Position numbers and translations under genes: made by a program. Shown one piece after another: positions 20,536 through 31,549 of a DNA stretch of 64,000 nt (position 1 is its first letter; the number at the start of each line of letters is the position of its first letter). The notes beneath the pieces were generated by a model. That model was given only the letters and a program-made list of their open reading frames with translations. It had not been told where the DNA came from and did no database searches. Source of the stretch: Forficula auricularia (Eukaryota; Arthropoda; Insecta; Dermaptera; Forficulidae); contig JALMQS010000225.1 of NCBI GenBank assembly GCA_024734495.1, positions 3,742,369 through 3,806,368 of the forward strand. The letters are read 5' to 3'.

Positions 20536-22742
20536 AGATACTTAATGCAGGAACTTTGAGGAACGGTTTTATTGTTGATCTTGATCGGGGGACTTGTTTT
20601 TCTGTTTAATGAGAAGGTTATATGCTGTGATTTACTCTCATTTATCTTCATTCGCCATTTCTCGAACCATATGTTTACTTTATCAAGATGATTTTGAAGA
20701 AGATAGCAAGCTTTCATTGGATCTTTGTCCGAGGTTAGTATGGCTGTGTCATCTGCAAAGGTGGCAACATGGCATTCTTGAGAAGTTGGAATGTCTGAGG
20801 TGTATAGCAGGTAGAGGAAAGGTCCCAGAATACTGCCTTGTGGAACTCCTGCCTTGATTTGATGAATATTTGATACTTCGTCGTTAAGTTTGATTTGGAA
20901 AACTCTATCTTCTAGGTAGGACTTGAAAATTTCGAAGTAATGATGAGGTAGATTTTTTTTAATTTTAAATAACAGTCCTTTATGCCATACTTTATCGAAG
21001 GCCTGGCTTACATCCAAAAAAGCCGCAGAGCAGTATTTTTTATTTTCGAAGGCCGGTCTTATTATTTCTACTAATCTTTGACATTGTTGGATAGTAGAAT
21101 GTTTTTGTCTAAAACCAAACTGGTGGGATGGAAGCCATTTCATTTGATTATCATCTTTTATTCTCAAATATAACATCTTTTCAAAAATCTTTGAAATTAT
21201 AGGCAATAGACTTATTGGTCTATATGAAGTCACTTCAGTGGGTGGTTTGCCAGGTTTTTGTATAAGGATAATTTGTGCTATTTTTAGTTGCTTTGGCCAG
21301 TAGGTAAGTCTGAGAATGGAGTTGAAAATTATTAATAGAAATCTGATCCCTTTATTAGGAAGATTTTTTATGACATCGGCGGTGATAAGATCCATTCCTG
21401 GTGCTTTTTTAGATTTTAGTTGTTTGATTTCTTTTTTTAGTTCATTCATTTTAAAATTAATTATGGGAAGAGACATTTGATGGGGCGATTCCAGAAAGTT
21501 TTCGATTTCTACGTCAACTGTACTGGAGAAAGGTTGGAAAACTTGGGATAGATGTTCTGCAAACAGATTTGCTTTTTCTAGGTTGGTTCTTGCCCAGTCA
21601 GTAGATACATTTGACCTTATAGGTGGAATTGATGTTTGGTGTCTTTTAAAACTCCTGGATGCTCTCCAAAGTGAAAAATCTTTATTTGAAAGATTTTCTA
21701 CATAATTTTTAAATGATTCGTTTCGAACTTTCTTCATTTCTGATCTTAGTATATTATTTATATTATTATATAAGTTTTTATCATGAGGGCTGTGAGTTCT
21801 TTGCCAAACAGCTCTAGCTCTTCGTTTCTGAGCGATCAAGTTTTTTATTTCAAAAGGGACTGAAAGGGATTCTCGAATTTTTTTATCAATGTTGGGGGTT
21901 GAGTTTCTGGCAGCCTTTTGGATGGTATTGATAAAATGGCCAGTGGTTTCTTCAAGTTCTTGATGAGTTTTTATTCTAATATTTGTTTCTAGGTTTTCAT
22001 CAATATAATCCCGAAAATTTTCCCAATTTGTGTTTTTGTTCGTAAGACTTGGTTTAGGTGATATCATAGATATTGTTGTATTTATTGTGGCAATTATCGG
22101 GGAGTGATCAGAAGACAAATCATAGTTAGGTTCTATTTTTATATAGTCAGCTGAGATACCTTTTGCAATGAAGAAGTCTAGAATATCCGGGATTTTCAAG
22201 GAATCAGTGGGCCAGAAGGTTGGACTTCCTCCTGATAAGTTTATGAGCTTAGATTCAGTTATAGCCTTGTTTAGTTCTCTTCCTCTTTGTGTTATAAGTC
22301 TTGAACCCCAGTTGGTGTGCTTAGCGTTAAAGTCTCCTCCAGAAATAAATTTGTTTCCTAGAGATTCGAAGAATGTTTTGAATTGGTCTTTAGTAATTTT
22401 ATGTTTAGGTGGACAGTACACGGCTGAGATAGTTAGTGGGTTGGCTTGCTTGTAAATTTGTATGGCTGTGCCTTGTAGGAAGTCCATAGAGTACTTGGGT
22501 AGTTCGCATTGTTTTATGGATTTTTTTATTATAATTGCACTACCTCCTCGTGAAGAGCCGCTGGGGTGATTTGAATTGTAGAGATTATATTCGGGGATTT
22601 TGACTAAGTTTTTATTTGTAAAATGGGTTTCAGACAGAAGCATTATGTCTATTTTGTTCATTTTTAGAAAGAATGATACTTCATCTTTTTTGGCTTGGAA
22701 GCCATTGGCATTCCATAGAGCTATTCTTAGAGACTCATTCAT
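20536..22742 (-). CDS. Jockey-type LINE ORF2: endonuclease and reverse transcriptase
   Basis: 735 codons are visible before the gap, without frameshift or stop. The APE-type endonuclease occupies residues 1-220 (N14 in NANGF, SETH 37-40, GDFN 136-139, SDHSP 211-215, all catalytic-site motifs present). The reverse transcriptase spans about 440 onward: GMDLITADV near 449, QFGFRQKHST near 541, AFLDVSQAFDKVWH near 574, AGVPQGSILGP at 631 and the catalytic TFADD at 661-665. It makes and integrates LINE cDNA by target-primed reverse transcription. Its start ATG overlaps the ORF1 stop by four bases (ATGA), suggesting termination-reinitiation. The C-terminus is beyond the gap. The absence of lesions over 735 codons suggests a young copy. 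Confidence 0.9.
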
Positions 22743-24112
22743 TTTGAGAGATTATTCACTACTGAAGAAAGCAAGTTCAAGATCATGTTGCTTTGTTGCA
22801 TTAATTGGGCGAACATATTTTTGAATTCATATAAAAATTTAGAGAGAGAAATATCTTGAGTAATATCATCATTTTTATCATTTGGAGTTGATTTTATGCT
22901 TGCTTGTGTTGCTTGGGCATACGATTTTGGAGACTTAGTTGGTTGTTGTAATTCTCTGCTTTCTTGTGCAGGGGCTTTATTTAGGAGGTGGTTGTTCGGT
23001 TTTTGCGCCATCTCCGTCCCCTTGGTTTTTTGTGGCGGGGAGATTTTATTTTTTAGATCTTTATAAGTATCGCACCCCCTGTAGTTGGCTGGGTGATTTT
23101 TCCCACAATTTATGCATTTCGCTATGTTTTCTGATGAGTTCTTAGAACAATTTTTTGAGTCATGTGAGCCTGCGCACCTTACGCATTTGGGAGCACGAAA
23201 ACAAAAATTTTTTGAGTGTCCAAAGCCCTGGCATCGGAAACACTGGATAATGTCACGTTTGGGATGAGGAGATTCAAAAGAGATTATGGTGTTTAATAGA
23301 CTTTTTATTTCGTAAATTTGTTTATTGTTATTTTTTGGTTTGAGATTTACGTAGAAAATTGGTAAGCCTATTTTGGTATTTCGATCACGAATATTGGATA
23401 TATTTGTTGCTTCATGCCCTAGATTTAGTAGAGCATCTTTTATTTCAGAACAATCTGTAGAGGGATGTAAATTTCTCAAGACCACTCGAAAAGCTCGTTC
23501 TTGTTTTAGCTGGTAAGTATGAAATTGGGTGTTTTTTTCGTTTAGAGCTTTCACAATTTTTCTGTAACAATCAGAGTTAAAAGGTTGTATTTTTACTTCG
23601 TCGGCCTTAGTACATTTTAGGGCGTAGAGATTTGGGACCAAATTATTGAGTAGAGTTTTTAGAGGTTGTATAAGCTGTACCCCAGAAACGAAGATTGGTG
23701 GAGGTTTCGGAGTGGTGTTCTCTTTAGCCTGCGTGGGATCAGTACTATTATCAGATGTGGTTATCATTGGGTCTTCTACACTAAGTTCAGTGGAGAGAGA
23801 ATCGAATTTATTTGATGTGGGTATTTCTGTTGGTTTATTTAACCAATAGTTTTCTATTTTTGATTGTTTTAAAATTTTTTGTGTCGCCGAACCTGGACTT
23901 TGGAGGGATCTCTTTTTAGATTCTACTATTATCCACTCAGATTTCTCATTTAGAATGCTGGTTTCCAATGGATATTCACAAACAACTAATTTATTATTTT
24001 TGTAAACTTGATGGTCAGTACAGCTTGGGTGAAATTTTTTAATGCAATAATTGCATGTTTTCAATTCTGTATCTATAGGGTTTTTGCATGTCGAACAACA
24101 TACCTTTTGCAT
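22739..24112 (-). CDS. Jockey-type LINE ORF1: gag-like RNA-binding protein
   Basis: 457 residues, intact. The N-terminus has a C-x2-C...C-x2-C-x4-H-x2-C cluster (C6, C9, C20, C23, H28, C31) that looks like a partial PHD-type finger. The middle (about 205-285) is the RRM-like region seen in Jockey gags (RVVLRNLHPSTDCSEI). Three zinc knuckles follow: C291-C294-H299-C304, C310-C313-H317-C322 and C333-C336-H340-C347. The tail ends in a leucine-rich segment (SKFLYEFKNMFAQLMQ). It packages LINE RNA into a ribonucleoprotein with the ORF2 product. The start was chosen as the first ATG of the open frame, with 5' UTR upstream. Confidence 0.9.
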   Translation of the reverse strand: MQKVCCSTCKNPIDTELKTCNYCIKKFHPSCTDHQVYKNNKLVVCEYPLETSILNEKSEWIIVESKKRSLQSPGSATQKILKQSKIENYWLNKPTEIPTSNKFDSLSTELSVEDPMITTSDNSTDPTQAKENTTPKPPPIFVSGVQLIQPLKTLLNNLVPNLYALKCTKADEVKIQPFNSDCYRKIVKALNEKNTQFHTYQLKQERAFRVVLRNLHPSTDCSEIKDALLNLGHEATNISNIRDRNTKIGLPIFYVNLKPKNNNKQIYEIKSLLNTIISFESPHPKRDIIQCFRCQGFGHSKNFCFRAPKCVRCAGSHDSKNCSKNSSENIAKCINCGKNHPANYRGCDTYKDLKNKISPPQKTKGTEMAQKPNNHLLNKAPAQESRELQQPTKSPKSYAQATQASIKSTPNDKNDDITQDISLSKFLYEFKNMFAQLMQQSNMILNLLSSVVNNLSK

Positions 24113-24732
24113 TTTGTTGTCTTGAATTTGTATAACAGCATCTAAGGGAAAGGAAGGTGAAATTCTTCACGCTGCCGAGGCCTGTCGAAGCGACTTTTTT
24201 GGAAAAAAAATTGGAAAGACCCTGGTCTAGGAATATTGTTTGAGAAAGGAAAAATCCACTACCCGAATTATTAAGCAAAAAGCAAAATAACACCGCACTA
24301 ATATAACAAAACACATATATCTGCTGTATTCAATATAAAACTTTCTATTTAGTTGGTTTAAAAATAGAAATATATATAATTACTATAAGAAGCTTAGAGG
24401 TCAGCTCACCTCGGCATCTGGCTTAAGACTGATAAGAAGACTGAAGAAAAATCACATCCTAGACATAGAAGACCGCTACCAACAAAATAATTGGGAAAAC
24501 AAATACTATTAGGAAGGTCTTCAATGAATGACTTGCCCTATCACGAGTTGTGTAAATGAATTGCGTGAATGAACCGTATGAACGAGAGTGTGTTTGTATT
24601 CTTTTATCAATTTTACTTATAGATACATTTTGTAACTGATTGTAAAAAAAATGAAAATAAAAAAAAAAAAATGTAAAAATGTGACCAGATTTTTTGCGGA
24701 TTTTTTCTAATATATAAAAAAATCCCGCAAAA
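24113..24732. other. Jockey LINE 5' UTR and unassigned sequence
   Basis: The first 130-250 bp on the minus strand are the probable 5' UTR of the Jockey-type LINE; I could not locate its end or a TSD. From 24380 to 24500 a plus-strand reading gives LRGQLTSASGLRLIRRLKKN, which I do not recognise. A mixed A-rich run lies at about 24640-24675. Confidence 0.4.
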
Positions 24733-25104
24733 TCAAGAAATAATCATTGGTGGCGACTTTATTAGTAGAGTAGGTAGGCAAACGAACAGCCGTGTGGTAG
24801 TAAGATATGGGGGGGGGGGGGGACTATTAATAAAAATGGTGAAAGACTGCTGGAAATGTGTGATCAATTTGATCTAAAGATAATGAATACTCTTTTTGCT
24901 CATAAAGAGATACATAAATATACCTGGTACCGACATACAAAGGGCCAGAAATCGATAATTGACTATCTCATCCTAGGACAGAAAAAAAGCTTAATAACAC
25001 AAAATGTCCGAGTAGCTAGAGGAGCAAATTGCGGAAGCGACCACTGTCTACTTACAGGAAAACTATATATCCCATTTAGATCATGTGATAACAAGGCCAA
25101 AAAT
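24733..25104 (+). pseudogene. RTE-like LINE endonuclease fragment
   Basis: Reading through a run of 13 G (about 24810) that probably shifts the frame, the sequence encodes the C-terminal half of an APE-type endonuclease: GGDF (GDFN motif), NGERLLEMCDQFDLKIMNT, HKYTW, IDYLIL and GSDHCLLTGK. The order and spacing match RTE-type LINE endonucleases. It ends at a stop shortly after the SDH motif, with no RT following. The relation to the RT fragments at 28222 and 44327 is possible but cannot be tested here. Confidence 0.7.
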
Positions 25105-25437
25105 TAGCCACAAAACCTGAAATAAAAAAATATACCTTAGAAATTTCAATTTCGCAAATATATTCTCCACACCATGTTTCGTCGCTATAATGGTGTCTGC
25201 TGCTACGTTCGTGACGATGTCCCCTGCCAGCGTTTTTCCTCTTTGGAATCAGATAAATTCGATGCGTTATGGCTTAAAATTTCCTCAAATTCATCTTCCA
25301 GATTCCTCTGTGCAATATATAGGTCCCCTAATGATTCGAAATTTTCAGAATTTTTCAACAATCTCGGTAAATGTTGCGACCAAATTCAATCACAATTTCC
25401 CAATTCAGAAATTTCTTTTCTTGGAGATTTCAATGTC

Positions 25438-25685
25438 AATTAATAGAGTAAAGGGTGTGTAGTTTCACAGTCAATGAAATAAAACTCAAAGAGGTTTATA
25501 CAAATTAATACTGGATTATTAGTCCATCACCAGTCCTGATGATGGACTAATAATCCGAAATATATTGAGTTTGTATAAACCTCTTTGAGTTTTATTTCAT
25601 TCACTGTGAAACTACACACCCTTTACTCTATTAATTAACATCATGTTTCACCTAAAACCTACACCACTTTCCATAAGTAAAAAAC
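25438..25685. mobile_element. Penelope-like terminal-repeat insertion, 11-bp TSD (PLE-2)
   Basis: A perfect 11-bp duplication, ATTTCAATGTC (25427-25437 and 25686-25696), flanks it. It consists of two head-to-head copies of one terminal repeat (arms from gggtgtgtagtttcac to its complement, meeting near 25530) and a single-copy tail (atgtttcacctaaaacctac) shared with PLE-1 and PLE-3. It has no coding sequence. Confidence 0.75.
25530..25580 (+). ncRNA. Hammerhead-like motif (PLE-2), stem I broken
   Basis: Core CUGAUGA at 25536-25542, stem II GGA/UCC with loop CUAAUAA, GAAA at 25557-25560. The core lies within a few bases of the head-to-head junction, so the normal 5' strand of stem I is missing and no good stem I forms. 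Likely inactive. Confidence 0.4.
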
Positions 25686-26560
25686 ATTTCAATGTCCATA
25701 ATAAGGATTGGTTGACCCATTCCAGCCCCAACACGCGCGCTGGTCGCGAAGCCTATGATTTCTCTATAGCCTGCAATCTCACTCAAATCATCGACTGTCC
25801 TACTAGAATACCTGACAATCCCAAACACACAGCGTATCTTTTTGATCTATTCCTGACAACTGACCCATCGACATTCACATTCTCTATATCCGCCCCTCTG
25901 AATAAATCCGATCACTCTCTGATAAAAATTAATGTTCCTTTCAACTTGTCTAAGCCTAAGAGCCAACAAATTAAAAAAAAAATATGGCTATTTAATAGAG
26001 CCAACTTCGATGAGATGCGTAGCTTCTTTGGACAATTCCCGTGGAATGACGCATTAAAAAATAAAAATGCTTCTGAATGTGCTTCTGTATTTGAAGAAGT
26101 AATTCAGATGGGCATTGAACAGTGTGTTCCCTATGTAAATAGGAAAAATTATTCAAAACCCTGGTTCAACAAGCGATGCGCCGAAGCTGTTCGTGAAAAA
26201 AATAAAGCATTCAACGAATGGCTTTCCTGCCAAACGGACATCAAACGAATTGCCTTTTCAAAATCTCGTAACCAGTGTAACAAAATTATTAATGAAACCA
26301 AGAAGTCTCTAGACGAAAAATGGGCTGACCGATTATCAGCATGCCCAGCTAATAAAAATCGATTCTGGCATCTCACGAGGAAATTAACTACCAACTCCTC
26401 CAAATCTTCGTTTCCCCTTAATCTTTCCAGCGGCTCAATAGCCACTGACGCCCTCTCTAAAGCTGAAGCATTCGCTTCATTCTTCGCGACCAATGCCACC
26501 CTAGACGACAAGGGACTTGACCCCCCGCCCTATACCCCTAGCACCAATAGTGACGGTTTT

Positions 26561-27089
26561 GCCAAAAATTACATGGGGTCTCGTCGAGAGACCAAAAAGT
26601 GCGATTTTTTCATTTAGTGCGTGAGGATGGATGGATGGATGTTACGATTTTTTGTTCCACGATTTTTCCACACCGTTGCAGCAAATGAAATGAAATTGGA
26701 AACCTACAATTATTTTAACAAAATGAATCGCTGATTAGGTATATATCGGCCTACAAACATAAGTACTTTATTTCAGTACTTTTTTAGTTTTTTCTAAATA
26801 TCTTGAAAATGACTTAACCAATTTTGATGAAATTTAATATCCTAATTAAGTACCTTGGGGACCACAAAAAATGTTAAATAAAGTTTATAGTAAAATTACA
26901 TTTTAAAGTACTTTACTCTAGAGTAAGATAGTACTTTTTTTTAATTTTTTTAATTCTTTAAAATTTATTCATTTGATCGTTTTAATATAGCTCAATTAAA
27001 CTTGCTTAAGTAAGAATGGATAGGCTTCTCTCTGGGAAATGCTAAAAATTTTGAGGAAATTTTATAAGTAACCATAGCAACTCCGTTGT
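26561..27089. other. Unassigned repeat-like sequence
   Basis: It starts with a short palindrome (ggtctcgtcgagagacc, 26577-26593), then AT-rich sequence with two related tgatgaaattt words. No gene is recognised. Confidence 0.4.
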
Positions 27090-27747
27090 TTTCTTATCCG
27101 TTACCTTTGCTGAAGACATAGAGGAATCGAGTTAAAATCAAAAATAGCGATTGATTCTCATTTAGTACTTGAGAAATAACCATTCTATATTGGATTTTTG
27201 ACGTTTCGGTTTTTATTGATAACCATTGCTGAAGACATGGAAGAATCGACTTAAAATCAAAAATAGCGATCGATTCTCATCTAGTACTTGAGGAATAATC
27301 TCATTCTATATTGGATTTTTGACGTTTCGGCTTTTATTGGTAACCATTGCTGAAGACATAGAGGAATCGAGTTTAAACCAAAAATAGCGATTGATTCTCA
27401 TCTAGTACTTGAGGAATAACCATTCTATATTGGATTTTTGACGTTTCGGTTTTTATTGATAACCATTGCTGAAGACATGGAAGAATCGACTTAAAATCAA
27501 AAATAGCGATCGATTCTAATCTATTACTTGAGGAATAATAATTCTACATTAGATTTTTGACGCTTCGATTATTATTGGTAACCATTTCTGAAGACATGGA
27601 GGAATCGGCTTAAAATCAAAAATAACGATAGATTATTGTCTAATACTAGAGGAATGACCTTATTGTATTCCATTTTTGAAGTTTTGACTATTAATGGCAA
27701 CCTCTACTGATGAAAACGTGGAAGAATCGACTTAAAATCAAAAAGAC
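27090..27747 (+). repeat. Tandem satellite, about 119-bp unit, five-plus copies
   Basis: The word gaagacat recurs at 27112, 27231, 27352, 27471 and 27590, giving periods of 119, 121, 119 and 119 bp; a degenerate sixth start is at 27712. Each unit carries ttgacgtttcgg and a small palindrome built on gaatcga...tcgattc. Divergence rises toward the right end, as expected at the edge of an array. One isolated copy is at 2935-3095. From 27748 to 28221 the sequence is AT-rich with no feature seen. Confidence 0.9.
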
Positions 27748-28221
27748 TAAATAGAAAAAAATAAATACTAAAATAAATACTTTTAAATAGATTTATTAAG
27801 TAGAAAATAATCTTTTAAATCGGTGTATAACGAAGTTTTAAGATCATTATAAAAACTTACTTTCATTGTCAATATTTATTTAATAATTAATTATTTGATC
27901 ATTATTATTTGATAATTAAGTTGAAAGATTGTTAATATATTAAGTTTTTTTTAGAGATCTAATTGATTTAATATTTTTTTTTATTTGATGTATAAAAAAA
28001 TAGTTCTTATAAAAATTGTTCAGTTTTTTTTGTAGATTCAGAATATGTACAGAAACATATAGGTTTTCATTTAAAAAACAACGTTGACCTCGAAATACCC
28101 TTGAAAGCTTGTTCTATGTCGACAAACAATTGCGTAGTTTAGTTTCCACATGGTATAAATAAACTTTTTCATATAATGCAATGTTATGGAGTTATAAGAC
28201 TGTCTCAAGATAAAAAATTCA

Positions 28222-28790
28222 TCAACACATATTGCTTTTATAGACATTGAGAAAGCCTATGATAGCGTTCCTATTAACTATCTCTGGGGAAAAATGGAAG
28301 AACTAAAAATAAATCCTACAATAATCAAGGCTATTGTAAATCTATATAAAGATAACACCTTACAAATAAAAATAAATAACAATATGTCCGATCGGTTTGA
28401 AATTTCAAAAGGTCTCACTCAGGGATGTAGCCTATCGCCGGCTCTCTTCAAGATCTATTTGGATAGGATTCTTCACGGGTGGTCAAGAAAGTGCAACAGT
28501 ATGGGAATACAAATAGGCGAAAGTATGATTTCTAAGCTATTTTTTGAGGACGACCAGCTGGTTATTGCAAATGATGAAATGGAACTTGACTACATGTTGA
28601 GGAAACTAAATGATGAAGAACGAATCCCAAAAAAGGCCCCTGAAAGACGAAAAAGAGGTCGACCCAGGCGCTCTTGGATGGACGAGGTGAACGAGGCTAT
28701 GAGTTCCAGAAATCTCGAGATTGTGGATGTCTGGGACCGTGAAACGTGGAAACTGGGTACGGAGAAGCGTCGCCAGACGTAGAAATCCGG
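28222..28790 (+). pseudogene. LINE reverse transcriptase, internally deleted (duplicate A)
   Basis: The ORF joins the RT palm (INPTIIKAIVNLYKDNTLQI, GLTQGCSLSPALFKIYLDR, then FFEDDQLVIAN at the catalytic site, where the usual first residues are changed) directly to the C-terminal tail (GRPRRSWMDEVNEAMSSRN). Compared with the copy at 44488-45598, about 500 bp between these parts is deleted at about 28609. It ends in a GAA-rich microsatellite. The catalytic box reads EDD rather than YADD, so it is inactive. RTE-like by overall similarity; clade not certain. Confidence 0.8.
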
Positions 28791-29202
28791 AAGAAGAAGA
28801 AAAATGTGACAAGATATTAATAATCTGCATTTGATTCTGAAAATTTTTAGTTGCTAATAAACTTCCATTTACTTCCTGGTTTAATTTAAAGCAATTTAAA
28901 AAAATCAATAATGTTCAATATAGATAAAAAATATATTTTTAATAAATAAACAAAATGTTTATTGTGGCGACCTGAAGACGAGACATTTTATATGTTAATT
29001 AAATTTTCATTTATTCTCTTTGTTTGTTTATAGTTTTATATTCTTTGTTTTTTGCTTGTTATTATATTAACGACTCTTTTCTCTGTTTATATTTATATAT
29101 TTTCTCATTAAACGAATTTCGATTATAATTGTGTCCTTATAATTATTCGGTTTCACAAATAAAGAAGCCACTAAAACTGGTGAGCCCGAGAGTGAATACC
29201 AA

Positions 29203-29396
29203 ATGGAAAAATTGAAAAAGAAGGTGAACGAATTGAAGAGCCAGATACATGAGAGGCAAGTACCATCAATTTCTCATGTTAGCGTAAAATTACCTACCGC
29301 TCTGGTTTCACCAAGTAGAGGCTGAATTTGAAATCTCTAAAATTATGAATAATCGAACGAAATATAATTACATAATATCTGCCTTAGATAATAATG
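29203..29396 (+). pseudogene. Gypsy-1 gag, N-terminal remnant
   Basis: The frame starts at the ATG at 29203 with a charged helix (MEKLKKKVNELKSQIHERQ). After a frame change near 29297 it continues with LWFHQVEAEFEISKI and NYIISALD, the conserved start of the Gypsy capsid domain. The 8-bp-TSD transposon interrupts it immediately afterwards. Confidence 0.65.
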
Positions 29397-30627
29397 GGCG
29401 ATTCTACAGTAACTGTGGCGCCGCGATCTGACGAAGGATTCTTATAGTACTCACCAAAATAAGACGAAAATTAAGAATACCATTTTTTGAGATTTCGCTT
29501 AGTTTTCGAGATATCCAGTTTAAAAAAATAGTGTTTTTTTGTATTTGTTTTTTTATTGAATTTTCGGAAAACATAGTATCACGGGTCCCATGTGGCGCCG
29601 CTATCTGATGACGGATTCGTTTAGAACTAGATGAAATAAGTCAGAAAGTAAAAATAAAATTTTAAACTACAAATTTGAACTGAAATTGAGTTTATGGACT
29701 TTGATGTCTCAAATTGTCTCAAGTGAGACCAGGGCATTGGCAATTTTCACTTTTAGAACTTTTCATAGGTTCGGTTCTATTCATCATCTCGGTTCATTTA
29801 TATAAAAGAATTAATGGCAATCAACTAACATACATGCTAATAGATCGGGCGCTCTGGCCTGGGAGATTGAATACATAGACGTTATCTTAGATTGCAAATT
29901 CATTTGGTGATCCATGCGAGTGTCATGCGGGCTATACGCAAAATGACGTTGGATTGAAGCTAAATGGATCATTTCTTTTTCTCTCTTGGTCTAGACTTAA
30001 GACGCCGCAGACTCCAATAGCTTCAACCGTAGTAGTCTCGCGATATATATCTTTTTCAAAAAGCGCGATCAAAACAATTCTCGTTAATAGGTCAATTATT
30101 CTTTGATGAGAAAAATTATAAATTTATAAAAAAAAATGGGTTCCCGATCAAGCTTTGAAAGGTTCTGTTAAGATATATTCAGTTCGGCTCGTATATCTTC
30201 ATTTCGGGCTGGCATTTATGCAATTAGGTTGGCTAACGCTAACGCCAACCTAATAATCTAAAAACCAGCCCGAAATGAAGATATAGGAGCCCAACCGAGC
30301 CGAACTGAATATATCTTAACTGAACCGGCAGCGACTATTACATATTCGAATTTTTTGATCATTTACTAATTATTTTTTAATTAATATTCAGAATCCGTCG
30401 TCAGTAGCGGCTCCACACGGAACCCGTGATACTACGCTTTCCAAGGTTTCAATAAAATACAATTGAAAAATAAAATAAAATAAATACAAAAAACATTATT
30501 TTTTAAACTGGATATATCGAATACTAAGCGAAATCTCGAAAAATGGTATTCTTCATTTTTATCTTATTTTGGTGAGTACTATAAGAATCCATCGTCAGAT
30601 CGCGGCGCCACAGTTACCGTAGAATTG
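29397..30627. mobile_element. Inverted-repeat DNA transposon with 8-bp TSD
   Basis: A perfect 8-bp duplication, TAATAATG (29389-29396 and 30628-30635), flanks termini GGCGATTCTACAGTAAC and GGCAATTCTACGGTAAC. The inverted repeats are long (about 29397-29535 against 30485-30627, with more pairing inward around ctgatgacggattcg). GG ends with an 8-bp TSD could indicate a Merlin-type element, but no transposase is present to confirm. The centre holds a near-perfect hairpin (about 30170-30335) and, at 29956-30100, one arm of the palindrome found complete at 63095-63404. Confidence 0.65.
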
Positions 30628-30635
30628 CCTAATAA

Positions 30636-30979
30636 TGAACTGATGTTTTCTTAAGGGACGATAAGACCACCACTAAGATGCCCCTATACAGGTCCTTATA
30701 AAGTTAAACAGCGCTCACAAAAAACGTTTTCAATAGAAATCAACGGTAAAATAATTGTGACAGAGTAAAACCCGCATTTTAGACAACATCATCAGAACCT
30801 ATAACGCCTAGCATCAGCACAAACTCAAATAACACTTGGTCTAAAGTCAATGATGTGCTTCCGTTTCCTCAGACTCCTGCCCTGAAAAAAGTAATTTTTA
30901 AAATTCCATCTGAAACAGAAGGGTATAGATCCAGAAGCGGGCGAATTATCAAGAAACCTAAAAGATTTGAAGATTCATA
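30636..30979 (+). pseudogene. Gypsy-1 pol C-terminus
   Basis: Across three frames it reads as the post-integrase region of Gypsy pol: PLRCPYTGPYKVKQRSQKTF and EINGKIIV, then DRVKPAF, and finally RSRSGRIIKKPKRFEDS just before the stop and polypurine tract. At least two frameshifts are present. It forms a beta-barrel-like tail that in intact relatives helps tether integrase to chromatin. Confidence 0.65.
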
Positions 30980-31145
30980 ATTAAGTTTTTGGAGGGGGGA
31001 GTGTGTGGAGACCTGAAGACGAAAAAGTTGTAGGGGATGTGATTTCTGACAACTTTTGTTTAAAAAAATTCACCCAAAAAGAGGGGGGGGGTCAAAAAAT
31101 GAAAATTCTTACCCTTAGAGCCAAATTAACCAAATCATATATATA

Positions 31146-31545
31146 TATAATCTGTGGGTCACTAGAAGGCCAGAAATGCAAAAACTAGGTGCGGGGGTAG
31201 ATTTATGGTACGGGTGTGGAGGTGGGTTAGGGTATGGGGTGCGGGGGGTCCGGGGGTTGGAATGGGGGGTGAGAGAATTAGACGAGGTAGGGTGAAGGGG
31301 GTGGTGCGGGGTGGAGTCCGGGGGAGGGTAGTGGGTGTGGGAATCCAGTGGGCTAGGCGGGGGTGTGGTGCGTGGGGGTGGAGGGCATGAGGTTGGGTCC
31401 GAGGGTGGTTGTGCAGGGTGGGTTTCGGGGGTGTGGTGGGTGGGAGTGGGGCGTGATGGTGGGATTCGTGAGTTGGGGGTCCAGTAGGCGTGCCTCCTGG
31501 CTAGCAAGAGGGCCGCCGAAGGCAGGCCTTGCAGCTAGTATTATA
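31146..31545 (+). repeat. G-rich low-complexity repeat, copy 2
   Basis: It has the same lead-in as the copy at 5239 (ataatctgtgggt.actagaag) followed by about 280 bp dominated by G runs. The proline-rich minus-strand ORF and the arginine-rich plus-strand ORFs here are artefacts. It lies inside the 3' LTR of Gypsy-1. Confidence 0.7.
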
Positions 31546-31549
31546 TATC

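Larger units (their letters stand above)
25174..26560 (+). pseudogene. CR1/Jockey-like LINE endonuclease and linker, split by PLE-2
   Basis: The left part (25174-25437) is the middle of an APE-type endonuclease: YVRDDVPCQRF, FDALWLKIS, CAIYRSPND and then FLGDFNV. The right part (25686-26560) resumes with HNKDWL, followed by YLFDLFLTTDP, the SDHSL catalytic motif and a basic linker (NKAFNEWLSC, RFWHLTRKL) that precedes the RT. The two parts are in one frame once the 248-bp PLE-2 and one copy of its 11-bp TSD are discounted. Coding similarity stops at about 26560, before the RT. Probably the same family as 17562-20435 and 37313-37895. Confidence 0.8.

Noticed and set aside
20241..22742. Single 833-residue ORF2 through the N gap
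   Set aside because: It joins two LINE families and contains two RT catalytic boxes; the gap length is unknown.
27090..27747. CRISPR array
   Set aside because: Regular 119-bp periodicity is of whole units with no unique spacers, in a eukaryotic setting; it is a satellite.
31115..31507. Proline-rich minus-strand ORF and arginine-rich plus-strand ORFs
   Set aside because: They are translations of a G-run low-complexity repeat shared with 5239-5410; no domain and no codon structure.
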